Shown: positions 49,011 through 56,673 of the stretch, piece by piece
How the letters are laid out: each line of letters begins with the position of its first letter
Numbering within the stretch: the stretch's first letter is position 1
Source: an uncultured Faecalibacterium sp.
GTDB taxonomy: Bacteria > Bacillota > Clostridia > Oscillospirales > Ruminococcaceae
Direction of reading: 5' to 3'
Length of the DNA: 57,025 nt
Assembly (NCBI GenBank): GCA_934561555.1
Contig: CAKTGQ010000015.1
Coordinates: forward strand, 1 to 57,025
Translations under genes and position numbers: made by a program
Notes under the pieces: model-generated
What the model saw: only the letters and a program-made list of their open reading frames with translations
The model's database searches: none
What the model was told of the DNA's origin: nothing

Positions 49011-49886
49011 ATGGCATTTTTGTCCTGTGAAGAGATGCTGGCTGCCGCCCGCAGCCAGAAGATCACGCTGGCAGAAGCGGTGCTGCGCAGCGATTTGGAG
49101 GAGAGCCGCCTGACCGAGGCGCACAGCCGCGCCGCCATGCGGCACCTGTGGCAGGTGATGCAGGCCACCAGTCAAGAATACGACCCCGCACAGCGCAGCC
49201 GCAGCGGCCTTTCCGGCGGCGATGCCGCCAAGGTGGAGCAGGCGTGGCAGCAGGGGCGTCTGCTAGGCGATGACTATCTGGCTGCCGTCACGGCAGAAGC
49301 CCTAAAGACTGCCGAGTGCAACGCCTGCATGAAGCGCATCGTGGCCGCGCCCACGGCGGGCAGCTGCGGGGTGCTGCCGGCGGTGCTGCTGCCGCTGGCC
49401 CGCGCCGGGCAGGCAGACGAGGATGCCGTCTGCGATGCGCTGTATGTGGCGGCAGGCTTCGGGCAGGTCATCGCCGCCCGCGCCACGCTGGCGGGCGCAG
49501 AGGGCGGCTGTCAGGCCGAGGTAGGCGCCGCCAGCGCCATGGCCGCCGCCGCCCTGTGTAACCTGAAGGGCGGCACCCCGGAGCAGTGCGCCGCTGCCGC
49601 TGCCATGGCGCTGGGCAACCTGCTGGGTCTGGTCTGCGACCCGGTAGCCGGTCTGGTGGAGGTGCCCTGCATCAAGCGCAACGTGGTGGGCGCGGTGAAC
49701 GCGGTCTCCTGCGCCAACATGGCGCTGGCAGGGGTGGACTACGCCATCCCCTGCGACGAGGTCATCGACGCCATGGGCCGTGTGGGCAGCCTGCTCTCCC
49801 CCGACCTGCGCGAGACCGGTCAGGGCGGCCTTGCCGCCACCCCAACCGGCGTAAAAATCGCCCGCCAGCTGGCACAGGAGGACTGA
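49011..49886 (+). CDS. sdaAA: L-serine dehydratase, iron-sulfur-dependent, alpha subunit
   Basis: 291 residues; carries the catalytic [4Fe-4S] cluster. Conserved stretches AAPTAGSCGVLPAVLLPL, GCQAEVGAASAMAAAAL, GLVCDPVAGLVEVPCIKRN and the C-terminal TPTGVKIA. Cysteines in the CGV, GCQAE, VCDPV and PCIKR positions are those of the cluster/active site. An oxygen-sensitive enzyme, in keeping with an anaerobe. Confidence 0.96.
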   Translation: MAFLSCEEMLAAARSQKITLAEAVLRSDLEESRLTEAHSRAAMRHLWQVMQATSQEYDPAQRSRSGLSGGDAAKVEQAWQQGRLLGDDYLAAVTAEALKTAECNACMKRIVAAPTAGSCGVLPAVLLPLARAGQADEDAVCDALYVAAGFGQVIAARATLAGAEGGCQAEVGAASAMAAAALCNLKGGTPEQCAAAAAMALGNLLGLVCDPVAGLVEVPCIKRNVVGAVNAVSCANMALAGVDYAIPCDEVIDAMGRVGSLLSPDLRETGQGGLAATPTGVKIARQLAQED

Positions 49887-50041
49887 GCGCTGCCTCTGCC
49901 GTATCCTCGCCCGGCAGGTGAGAACCGGCTGAAACACCGTTTTTTGCGCAGGGGCGGCAGAAGGTTTACAGAAAAAAACACGGAAAAATCAAAGAAAAGA
50001 CGTTCTTTTTTGGAAAATATAAAAATATTTTAAAAAAGATG

Positions 50042-50070
50042 TTGACAAACCCTGCCCTTCGTGATAAAAT
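50042..50070 (+). promoter_or_regulatory. Sigma-A promoter of tRNA-Arg
   Basis: Perfect TTGACA (50042-50047), 17-base spacer, TAAAAT (50065-50070); the same architecture as the tRNA-Glu promoter at 7.8 kb. Confidence 0.9.
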
Positions 50071-50095
50071 ACATCATGTTCCGAGCGGAACGTAT

Positions 50096-50172
50096 GCGTT
50101 GGTAGCTCAGCTGGATAGAGTGACTGACTACGAATCAGTAGGCCGGGGGTTCGAGTCCCTTCCATCGCACCA
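50096..50172 (+). tRNA. tRNA-Arg (anticodon ACG)
   Basis: Cloverleaf with D stem GCTC/GAGT, anticodon stem ACTGA/TCAGT around CTACGAA (anticodon ACG), five-base variable region, T loop TTCGAGT and an encoded CCA. The acceptor stem GCGTTGG/CCATCGC contains one U-U mismatch and the T stem has two G-U pairs. The foreign-looking block begins directly after it, so its 3' end may be an integration site. Confidence 0.9.
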
Positions 50173-50180
50173 AACAATGA

Positions 50181-50228
50181 AAATCCGAACCTTTTCTCGA
50201 TAGGAGAAGGGTTCGGATTTTTCGTTTT
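50181..50228 (+). terminator. tRNA-Arg terminator
   Basis: Hairpin AAATCCGAACCCTTCTCC-type (arms AAATCCGAACC / GGTTCGGATTT extended by inner pairing) with a TTCGTTTTC tail. Confidence 0.85.
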
Positions 50229-50346
50229 CTTCGGAAATGACAATTCCGGCTCGTTTCAAACGGCTGTGTGTCCAAAACCTTATCAGAAGAATCGTGTAAC
50301 GAAAGTCACAACTGTAAAGGTGCCGTAAGGCGGAAGGGACACAAAC

Positions 50347-50598
50347 ATGAAGTACGATGAAAGGGCCTGCAAATTCAATATGGACACTGGCTGCGTGGAA
50401 CTGCTGCTCCGGGATGGGAGAATGATCTCCATCGACTGCACCGGGGTCGAGGATACACTGGATGTGACCATGGCACAGAGATTGGAGTTAGACTACCTCA
50501 TCTATAACGATCCGCTGGGCTATGCGGATTTGATTCTGAACGGTGACCCGGAGAAATATTTGAAGAATGTGGCCGGGAGTCATGGATTAGAAGATTAA
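50347..50598 (+). CDS. DUF6061 family protein
   Basis: 83 residues. The pattern CKFNMDTGCVELLLRDG...ID...VED...RLELDYLIYNDPLGYADLILNGDPEKYL matches the DUF6061 family, found in Clostridia and frequently on mobile elements. Function unknown. Start ATG 50347 with GGAAGGGA. It lies between tRNA-Arg and the tetR gene. Confidence 0.85.
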   Translation: MKYDERACKFNMDTGCVELLLRDGRMISIDCTGVEDTLDVTMAQRLELDYLIYNDPLGYADLILNGDPEKYLKNVAGSHGLED

Positions 50599-50605
50599 GA
50601 ATAGC

Positions 50606-50651
50606 AAAACAGGGCGTATCTCTTTTTATGGGATGCGCCCTGTTCTTTTAT
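50606..50651. terminator. Bidirectional terminator between DUF6061 and tetR genes
   Basis: Arms AACAGGGCGta / atGCGCCCTGTT with T-rich sides on both strands; overlaps the tetR stop region. Confidence 0.8.
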
Positions 50652-51181
50652 GCCTGTTTTTTCTGTGCTTCTGCTAACATCCGGGCCAGCTCCGTGCCGG
50701 ACTCCTGCATTCCCCGGCACATCCACTCATGTACCCAGCCATATAGCATATAGCCGATGGCAGAATTCAGATAAGCCAACCCGTTGGGGATCTCCGGTGA
50801 ACGGTCAAAATAGCCGAGCAGTGTTTCCAGCATGACATTGGAAAGCCCTGCATGATACAGTGCTAAGTAAAACTCGGTATGCTCCTTATAAAAATCCAGC
50901 AGACTGATGAGCCATAAGTTGTCCTGACCCGGTGTGCCATTAGGATGCTCCTGATCAAATTTTGTTTTCCATTCATTGGTCAGGCGCACAGACTCCTGCT
51001 GTAATACGTCCTCTTTGCTTGCGAAATTGCGGTAAAAGGATGCCCGCCCGACCCCGGCAGCATCCACCAACGCCTGAATGCTGATGGACGCAAAGTCCTG
51101 CGTTTTCATCAGTTCCAGTAGCGCAGACAGGATGTGCTGCCGGACATAGGTGTTCTTTTCCTGATTGTTCATGTTCTTCAT
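50648..51181 (-). CDS. TetR/AcrR family transcriptional regulator
   Basis: About 177 residues from ATG 51181. The N-terminal HTH has ILSALLELMKTQDFASISIQALVDAAGVGRASFYRNFASKEDVL, followed by a helical ligand-binding domain with a C-terminal tail similar to the TetR_C group seen in Clostridia. It is transcribed away from the hydrolase genes; palindromes in the shared region (51217-51255) overlap a promoter, so it probably represses them. Start could also be TTG 51193 or ATG 51172. Confidence 0.92.
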   Translation of the reverse strand: MKNMNNQEKNTYVRQHILSALLELMKTQDFASISIQALVDAAGVGRASFYRNFASKEDVLQQESVRLTNEWKTKFDQEHPNGTPGQDNLWLISLLDFYKEHTEFYLALYHAGLSNVMLETLLGYFDRSPEIPNGLAYLNSAIGYMLYGWVHEWMCRGMQESGTELARMLAEAQKKQA

Positions 51182-51216
51182 GGGATGATACAAACGCCCT
51201 TCTTTGTCTCATTTTG

Positions 51217-51255
51217 GCTGAGACGATTGACTCAGCGCTGTATTGATGATACACT
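51217..51255 (+). promoter_or_regulatory. Promoter with overlapping operator-like palindromes
   Basis: TTGACT (51227-51232), 17-base spacer, TACACT (51250-51255). The -35 lies within the inverted repeat GCTGAG(N8)CTCAGC (51217-51236), and a second palindrome GTATTGATGATAC (51240-51252) overlaps the -10. This would allow repression by the divergent TetR protein. Confidence 0.65.
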
Positions 51256-51291
51256 CGTCCCATCAAAAAGTCAAGAAGAAGGGAGTTCACA

Positions 51292-51426
51292 ATGAATTTG
51301 ACGAAAAAGCGATTGTTGATTTTGTTCATCGTTATCATTTTCGGCGCGGTCTTAGGGCGGCTGGCTGTTCGCGCTGGACTGAATCTGCTGCTGGGCGGCA
51401 CGCTGTTTGGAGGGAATATTCTGTGA
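51292..51426 (+). CDS. Small single-span membrane peptide (44 residues)
   Basis: MNLTKKRLLILFIVIIFGAV... one hydrophobic helix after a basic N terminus, then LGRLAVRAGLNLLLGGTLFGGNIL. Ribosome site AAGAAGGGAG precedes the ATG. Its TGA overlaps the GTG start of the hydrolase (GTGA), so both are translationally coupled. Not recognised from any family; a similar peptide (52404-52502) precedes the second hydrolase. Confidence 0.65.
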   Translation: MNLTKKRLLILFIVIIFGAVLGRLAVRAGLNLLLGGTLFGGNIL

Positions 51427-52370
51427 AAACGCTGAAATGGGGATTGCTCTATACCGCTGCATTTCTTGCCGCTTTTGTCGGCTCTGCTTTGCTCAAAATG
51501 AACAGCGACCCGACCCACGGCAAATACAACACCTGTTGGGATGAAACGGTCGGCAAGGTGTACACAGATCTGCCTTATGGAGCGGGGGCTGCCAACAAAT
51601 TCGATCTTTATGTACCGGCTGACAAAAGTCAGGACGCATACGGTCTTGTTGTCTATCTCCACGCCGGTGGGTTTACCGGCGGAGACAAAGCCGGAGATGC
51701 CGAGATGCTGGAATGGCTGTGCAGCAAAGGCTATGTGGCGGCAGGGATCAACTACACATTGTTTACGGAAGAAAATCCGGATGCCAGCGTATACAGCCAG
51801 TCGGAGGAGATCAAAGCTGCCATGCCCTATGTGGTTGCAGCAGCCGAAAAACTGGGGTATAAGCTCGACCGGATGGCCATTTCCGGCGGCAGCGCAGGCG
51901 GATGTCTTGCACTGCTCTATGCCTATCGGGATGCCGATACCTCGCCGCTTCCGGTCAGAATGGTATTTGAAGCAGTCGGCCCCGGCAGCTTTCATGTGGA
52001 AGATTGGGGTATCTTCGGTCTCGACCAAAGCCCGGAGGCCGCCGCAGGACTGTTCAGTGTAATGTCCGGTCAGGCACTGACCCCGGAGGATATCACATCC
52101 GGTGCCTATCTGGAAGCGGTCAAGCCGATCTCTGCTGACCGCTGGGTCACAAAGGATACGGTGCCCTCTGTCCTCTGCTACGGCGCACACGACAAGATGC
52201 AGCCCTTTGCCGCATCCAAGCCGCTGGTCGCCGCACTGGAAAAGAACGGCGTAGATCACCGGTATTTCGTAGCGGAGCATTCCGGTCACGGACTGCAAAA
52301 TGACAACAAGGTCTATATGGAGTATCTGGATGCTGTGGTGGAATATCTGGACAAGTACATGAAGGACTAA
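51423..52370 (+). CDS. Alpha/beta hydrolase (esterase-like), membrane-anchored, first copy
   Basis: 315 residues from GTG 51423 (GGAGGG 9 bases upstream). An N-terminal hydrophobic helix (LLYTAAFLAAFVGSALL) anchors or exports it. Hormone-sensitive-lipase-like fold: oxyanion HAGG in VVYLHAGGF, nucleophile GGSAGG, acid Asp in YGAHDKM and His in AEHSGHG. The substrate is likely a small acyl ester outside the cell, but not known. In one operon with the preceding membrane peptide and the second pair, probably under TetR control. Confidence 0.9.
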   Translation: MKTLKWGLLYTAAFLAAFVGSALLKMNSDPTHGKYNTCWDETVGKVYTDLPYGAGAANKFDLYVPADKSQDAYGLVVYLHAGGFTGGDKAGDAEMLEWLCSKGYVAAGINYTLFTEENPDASVYSQSEEIKAAMPYVVAAAEKLGYKLDRMAISGGSAGGCLALLYAYRDADTSPLPVRMVFEAVGPGSFHVEDWGIFGLDQSPEAAAGLFSVMSGQALTPEDITSGAYLEAVKPISADRWVTKDTVPSVLCYGAHDKMQPFAASKPLVAALEKNGVDHRYFVAEHSGHGLQNDNKVYMEYLDAVVEYLDKYMKD

Positions 52371-52403
52371 CTCTGTATGAAAGGAACCGTTTAGGAGGCT
52401 ATC

Positions 52404-52502
52404 ATGCAAAAGAATGATCTTCTTGTAGTGGCAATTATGATAATTGCCGCTAGCATTTCGGGCGCAATATGCGGAAAGCTGCTGTTGGATAACATTATAT
52501 GA
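52404..52502 (+). CDS. Small single-span membrane peptide (32 residues)
   Basis: MQKNDLLVVAIMIIAASISG followed by AICGKLLLDNII: one membrane helix. Ribosome site TAGGAGG lies 6 bases before the ATG. It sits 15 bases before the second hydrolase gene, in the same relation as the 44-residue peptide to the first. Too small for family assignment. Confidence 0.6.
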   Translation: MQKNDLLVVAIMIIAASISGAICGKLLLDNII

Positions 52503-52517
52503 GAAAGAAAAAATATC

Positions 52518-53420
52518 ATGAAGAACGGAATATTTGTTCTGGTGTTTCTTGCCAGCGCATTGACAAGGATCTTTCTGCTGGGAAGTGCACCGGAACGACT
52601 GGTAAAGTCGCTGGGACAAGATCTGACCTGCGCGGTTTTCAGCGACCAGAACTATGAAAACGAGAACGGAAACCAGTACGACCTTTATATTCCTGCCGGA
52701 CTGGACAGGACGCAGGATCAGAATCTGATTCTCTATATCCACGGGGGAAGCTTCAACTCCGGTTCAAAAGCTGACGGTGAAACATGGTGCAGATACTATG
52801 CCGCACAGGGGTATATTACCGCTTCCGTGGATTACACTTTGCAGATGCACGGAAAAGATGTATCCATTTATCAGATGAACAAAGAAATTGAAAATGCAGT
52901 CCGGGCGATCCGGCAAAGGACGGAGGAACTGGGGTATCATATTGCAGGAATGGCTCCGTTTGGTGTGTCCGCAGGCGGAACCCTGGCGATGAATCTGGCT
53001 TATAACGGGAATTCTGCGATCCCGGTCAGATTTGTTTTCCAAGTGGCTGCCCCCACATACTTTGAACCATCCGAGTGGCCCCTGCTCATGAAGGTGGACA
53101 AGCTTGCATCAGCGCACGACTTCTGCAGGATGATGACCGGAAAAGAACTGGACGATTATACACAGGAGATTCAGAAAATCTCTCCGGCAGGCATCGTGAA
53201 GGATGATTCTGTGCCGTCGTTGATCGCCTATGGCCGAATCGACCATTGTGTTCCTGTGAACCAAAAATATTATCTAATGGGAGCGTACATTCTGCACAAC
53301 GTTCCATACGACTATATTGAATTTCCGAAGTCCAACCATGGGATGTATAATGATCCGGATAAGCTGTTGGAATTTCTGGAAAAGTCTTTGGAATATGCCG
53401 AGCGTTATTTCACCGATTGA
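52518..53420 (+). CDS. Alpha/beta hydrolase (esterase-like), second copy
   Basis: 300 residues with an N-terminal hydrophobic helix (GIFVLVFLASALTRIFLLG). Paralogue of the preceding hydrolase: oxyanion IHGGSF, nucleophile FGVSAGG, Asp in YGRIDHCVP, His in SNHGMY. Sequence identity to the first copy is clear but low. AT content is higher than in the chromosomal genes around. No own promoter seen; likely co-transcribed with the first. Confidence 0.9.
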   Translation: MKNGIFVLVFLASALTRIFLLGSAPERLVKSLGQDLTCAVFSDQNYENENGNQYDLYIPAGLDRTQDQNLILYIHGGSFNSGSKADGETWCRYYAAQGYITASVDYTLQMHGKDVSIYQMNKEIENAVRAIRQRTEELGYHIAGMAPFGVSAGGTLAMNLAYNGNSAIPVRFVFQVAAPTYFEPSEWPLLMKVDKLASAHDFCRMMTGKELDDYTQEIQKISPAGIVKDDSVPSLIAYGRIDHCVPVNQKYYLMGAYILHNVPYDYIEFPKSNHGMYNDPDKLLEFLEKSLEYAERYFTD

Positions 53421-53433
53421 TCCGCATGGGCTG

Positions 53434-53468
53434 AGGAGGAATTGTGTCAATTTGACACAATTCCTCCT
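53434..53468. repeat. Perfect 17-bp inverted repeat (palindromic element, copy 1)
   Basis: Arms AGGAGGAATTGTGTCAA and TTGACACAATTCCTCCT around a single T, followed by GTGGTTTTCTTGGAAGCA. A near-identical element lies in the ParB-like gene at 54710-54742 with the same flank (GCGGTTTTCTTGGCAGCA). On the minus strand it would read EELCQIDTIPP. It lies just after the second hydrolase stop. Confidence 0.85.
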
Positions 53469-53761
53469 GTGTGGTTTTCTTGGAAGCACAGGCGCGAATA
53501 TGAGCAGGGTTTGGGGTGGGACCGCGTTTGCGCAGCGCAGCAATGAAAGCCCCGGTGGGGCTTTTAAGCGGCAGCGCGGTCTGCGACAGCAGATGGAGGG
53601 GCCTCGCTCCGACAAGTTCTACAAATGTTTCCGAATTGTTAAGGCGTAAAAATAAGTAGAGGTTGTGCTGCTCATGTAAGGGGGCACCAGTTGCTCCGAA
53701 CGAAGTTCCTGCCCCTGTTTGTGCAGCGGCATTGTCCGGCTCGCCCACAGAAAGTGTGAGG
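53469..53761. other. Region without a supported gene
   Basis: This holds a small symmetric hairpin AAAGCCCC(ggt)GGGGCTTT at 53548-53565 that could terminate the hydrolase transcript. A minus-strand reading frame crosses it (53410-54009), but it has no ribosome site or family resemblance. It may be degraded coding DNA of the mobile element. Confidence 0.4.
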
Positions 53762-54097
53762 TCATGGCACGGTAGAGAGGAATTGTTTCTCCCATAAGAA
53801 TACACAGTTTGGTACATCGGATGTATAACAAAGAAAAAAAGGGTGCGCCCTGCCGGACGCACCCTGCCAAAAGCCACAGACGATAACGATATGTACAACA
53901 GGGAGTTCCCCAGCGGGAACTTCCTGTTTTTCTTTGCCGGAGATGTGAGCCTGCTCTGCTTGCCACGCGGCAAACTCCCGTTGCCCTTCCTCGCTGTTCC
54001 AGCAGGCAAGGATGGCCGGGTAGAATGCCCGTGCTAGACGGTCGATGGCTTCATCGGGGTAGGGGGAAGTGTTTGTGGACTTTTTCTTTTTGTTCAA
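53762..54097 (-). CDS. Small protein of the mobile element, probably with a degraded 3' end
   Basis: 111 residues from TTG 54097, chosen because AAAGGAGCGTGCGT precedes it exactly as AAAGGAGTGTGCGT precedes the ParB-like gene. The first about 60 residues (KKKKSTN..., PDEAIDRLARAFYPAILACWNSEEGQREFAAWQAEQ) look like a conserved helical protein of Clostridial mobile elements. The rest is odd: the frame passes through a 14-bp palindrome (53897-53928) and then an intrinsic terminator (53832-53864), so the natural end was probably before these. Function unknown. Confidence 0.55.
   Translation of the reverse strand: MNKKKKSTNTSPYPDEAIDRLARAFYPAILACWNSEEGQREFAAWQAEQAHISGKEKQEVPAGELPVVHIVIVCGFWQGASGRAHPFFLCYTSDVPNCVFLWEKQFLSTVP
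53832..53864 (-). terminator. Terminator in the mobile-element operon
   Basis: Hairpin GGGTGCG / CGCACCC followed on the minus strand by TTTTTTTCTTTG. It would end the mobC-relaxase-parB-like transcript. Confidence 0.75.
53897..53928. repeat. 14-bp near-perfect palindrome
   Basis: AACAGGGAGTTCCC (CAGC) GGGAACTTCCTGTT with one mismatch; within the minus-strand frame it encodes KQEVPAGELPVV. A third hairpin-forming insertion-like segment in this stretch, unrelated in sequence to the element at 53434. Confidence 0.6.
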
Positions 54098-54240
54098 ACG
54101 CACGCTCCTTTGACTGTCCCACCGTGGCAAAGTCGGGCGAGAAAATCAAAGTTCCAATTTTTATCAGGCGCAAGGGCGCGGATGTTTTCTGTCCTGCACT
54201 TGCGGCTGGTGGCTCGTTGATGGCTTACAAGTGCCTGTCG

Positions 54241-55125
54241 TTATGCGATTTTTTCATCGTTCAGCATTTCTTCAAACTGTGCCATATACGCTTTGTGCTG
54301 CTTGAGGATTTTTAGCGTTTCAGTTTTGGCGTAGGAATCGTCCGGTAGCTTAGGCAAGTATCTCATCAAAAAATCAAAGTCCTGCTGAATCCGCCGGACA
54401 GCGACTTCCAGCGCGGAGTAGTTGATTCCAGAGTAGTGTGAGTAGCTCGACTGCGGAGCGGGACGGTCTTCCGGGTGCAGAATCTCGTGCACGATCTGCT
54501 TGCGGTTCGGAAAATCAGCTCTGGCGAGGCGGTGCATATCGGCATCACGGACTTTGAATTGCCCGGACAGGATCTTTTCTTTTGTACCGGGCATCATCTG
54601 CTCCATGATCTCCACGCCCCGCATGAACTTTTCAGAACGGGCAACGTAGGATTCGCTGACATTGTTCCGCTCTGCAATCTGCTTACGAACGCTTGCTTCT
54701 GTGGCAGTGGGAGGAATTGTGTCAAATGGACACAATTCCTCCGGGGCGGTTTTCTTGGCAGCAGCCGTGTGCTGGTTGTTGCCGTTTCCACCGGGCTTCC
54801 GATGCTCCACACTGTACTGTTTTCCAATGAGGAACTTCTTCTGCTCCGGCGTGAGATTACGCCGCCCCAGCTGATTCTTGCAGATCCATGCGAGGACTTC
54901 TTCTCTGCTTTCAAACGGGAGCGGCATGGTGGAGAAAGAGATTTCGGGATGCTCCTGAACGATTTCATAACGATTGTGGCCGTCAACAAGGGTATTACCC
55001 CAGACAATCAAAGGAGAAATCAGCTTGCCTTCTTTCAAGATGTTTTCTTCAAGCTGCTTAAATTCATCATCGGTCAGAGGGGGAATCTGAGACTGGAACT
55101 CCGGGTCGATTTTCAGATTGATCAT
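54241..55125 (-). CDS. ParB/Srx-like N-terminal domain protein of the mobile element
   Basis: About 294 residues from ATG 55125 (AAAGGAG 7 bases upstream). N-terminal ParB-like domain with the family pattern FKQLEENILKEGKLISPLIVWGNTLVDGHNRYEI, then NLTPEQKKFLIGKQY and a middle HTH-like region (ERNNVSESYVARSEKF). The loop between them contains KKTAPEELCPFDTIPP, encoded by the palindromic element at 54710-54742. It may work in element maintenance or regulation. It is 13 bases downstream of the relaxase stop. Confidence 0.85.
   Translation of the reverse strand: MINLKIDPEFQSQIPPLTDDEFKQLEENILKEGKLISPLIVWGNTLVDGHNRYEIVQEHPEISFSTMPLPFESREEVLAWICKNQLGRRNLTPEQKKFLIGKQYSVEHRKPGGNGNNQHTAAAKKTAPEELCPFDTIPPTATEASVRKQIAERNNVSESYVARSEKFMRGVEIMEQMMPGTKEKILSGQFKVRDADMHRLARADFPNRKQIVHEILHPEDRPAPQSSYSHYSGINYSALEVAVRRIQQDFDFLMRYLPKLPDDSYAKTETLKILKQHKAYMAQFEEMLNDEKIA
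54710..54742. repeat. Palindromic element copy 2, inside the ParB-like coding sequence
   Basis: Arms GGAGGAATTGTGTC and GACACAATTCCTCC (14 bp, perfect) around AAATG. Nearly the same as 53434-53468 and in the same orientation, with the same TTTTCTTGG flank. It is in frame and encodes EELCPFDTIPP between two recognisable domains. Confidence 0.85.
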
Positions 55126-55137
55126 ACGCACACTCCT

Positions 55138-56673
55138 TTATCTCTCCTGCTGCGTCGGTTCTTCCTCCCGGAAAAAGGACGCAACATTCTGCTTTGCGGT
55201 TTTCAGTTTGAGCAGTTCTTCCTTAGCTTCCTTGTACTGCTCGTAGAACTTTGCCTTTTCGGATGCCAACTGCGCATACTCGGCTTCCAGCTTTTTCGGG
55301 CTGGGCAGCTTGGTGATATCATTTGCCTTGAAATAGGCTGCTGCCGCCCGGTGCGCTGTCAGCTCTGCACGGTGCTGCTCCTCAAAGGCTGCGGGTCGTT
55401 TGGCAGTCTTTAACTGCTGTGCGATGTTCTTGGTGCTGGTGTAGGCAGCAGCATGACGGCGCAGCGTCTTGTTGTCTGCCATGCGAGTTTCGAGGTCTTT
55501 CACTACGGTCAGCGATTCATGGAACTTGGTGTCAAGCTCTGCGATTCTCTGGTCGAGTGCGACCTCATCGGTCAAGCCCTTTTCTTCTAGGAGAATCAAG
55601 GTCTGTGCCATGGCTTTGAGGTTGAACTTCTTTGCCCAACGTTCGTAGCCAATGCCCTTGCCCTCGGTCAGCTTTGCCTGAATATCAATCAGCTTTGCAA
55701 GGTTGGTCGTTTTAGACTGTACCTTGGGTTTGCGCGCTGCGTTTGCGGTCAGGGTGGCTAGTACTTCTGCCTTGTCGAACTTGTCACCGAGATGTTTCGC
55801 CCGGATAAACTTTGTTCTGCCAGAGGGCAGATAACTGAGCTGTCCACGGCTTTCCTTAACCGTGATGCTATACTGCTGCATGAGCCTGTCGGAAAAATCT
55901 TCAAAGCTCGTGGCACGGTACAACACTGAAGAAATCTGTTTCCGCAGGGTATCTTTTACGGTTTCAAACTTCTTCTGCCGGGGCTGCTGTCCGGCTACGG
56001 TAAGGGCTGCGTTTGCAAGGTCGAGCTTCTGCTGCCCACGCCTGCGCGCCCAATACTCCGCTTCGCTTACGCGCTCTTTCGAGCCGTTGAGCAGGTCAAT
56101 CTGGTACAGTCCGGCACCCTCGCACAGCTCCATGACCTCGACACGCAAATGCCGCATGGTCTGGGCTGTACTGGAGTGTTTCATGCCCTCTAGCCAGTCG
56201 CGGGGCTTCTGCATATAGGGCTTGCGCTCCACCTCTCGTGTTCGGATGCTGCCGATCACGATGTGGACATGGATGTTTCCCGAATGGTTGTGCCCATCCG
56301 GGTGAGTGCAGACGATGGCAGGATGACCGGGGAAGTTTTCTTCGCAGAATTTCAGGCCAAGTGCCTGTGCCTTTTCCATGGTCAAGCCGTTGTCGGCTGC
56401 ATCTCTGGGGTCAAAACTGATGATATATTGATGGCTCTTGATATCGTCGCGTTGGGTGTTCTTGCTATACTTGCGGTTTGCCAGCAGACAGGCCGTTGCA
56501 AAGGAAAAATCGCCGCACTCAAGGGTGTCGAGCAGGTACGATTCTCGCAGCATGGGTCGGCCTTGCTTGTCCAGAATTACCTTGCCGGAAAATTCATCGT
56601 GCTGGTAAACGAGGTACGCTTCGATGGCAGTGTAGTCCGAGTTTTTAGAGGCGATATGCTTGAGCGTTGCCAT
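55138..56673 (-). CDS. Relaxase/mobilisation nuclease
   Basis: 511 residues. N-terminal relaxase domain with the His-triad motif HPDGHNHSGNIHVHIVIGS (about residues 123-141) and an upstream Tyr-rich start (NSDYTAIEAYLVYQHDE) that may supply the catalytic Tyr. The C-terminal half is Lys/Ala/Glu-rich coiled coil. It nicks oriT and pilots the strand during mobilisation. The start overlaps the end of mobC by 29 bases with GGGAG in front. Confidence 0.93.
   Translation of the reverse strand: MATLKHIASKNSDYTAIEAYLVYQHDEFSGKVILDKQGRPMLRESYLLDTLECGDFSFATACLLANRKYSKNTQRDDIKSHQYIISFDPRDAADNGLTMEKAQALGLKFCEENFPGHPAIVCTHPDGHNHSGNIHVHIVIGSIRTREVERKPYMQKPRDWLEGMKHSSTAQTMRHLRVEVMELCEGAGLYQIDLLNGSKERVSEAEYWARRRGQQKLDLANAALTVAGQQPRQKKFETVKDTLRKQISSVLYRATSFEDFSDRLMQQYSITVKESRGQLSYLPSGRTKFIRAKHLGDKFDKAEVLATLTANAARKPKVQSKTTNLAKLIDIQAKLTEGKGIGYERWAKKFNLKAMAQTLILLEEKGLTDEVALDQRIAELDTKFHESLTVVKDLETRMADNKTLRRHAAAYTSTKNIAQQLKTAKRPAAFEEQHRAELTAHRAAAAYFKANDITKLPSPKKLEAEYAQLASEKAKFYEQYKEAKEELLKLKTAKQNVASFFREEEPTQQER

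Noticed and set aside
53410..54009. Minus-strand frame of 199 codons over the hydrolase end, palindrome and intergenic region
   Set aside because: No ribosome site or domain; crosses a terminator and palindromes. The only noteworthy part is the peptide encoded by the palindromic element.
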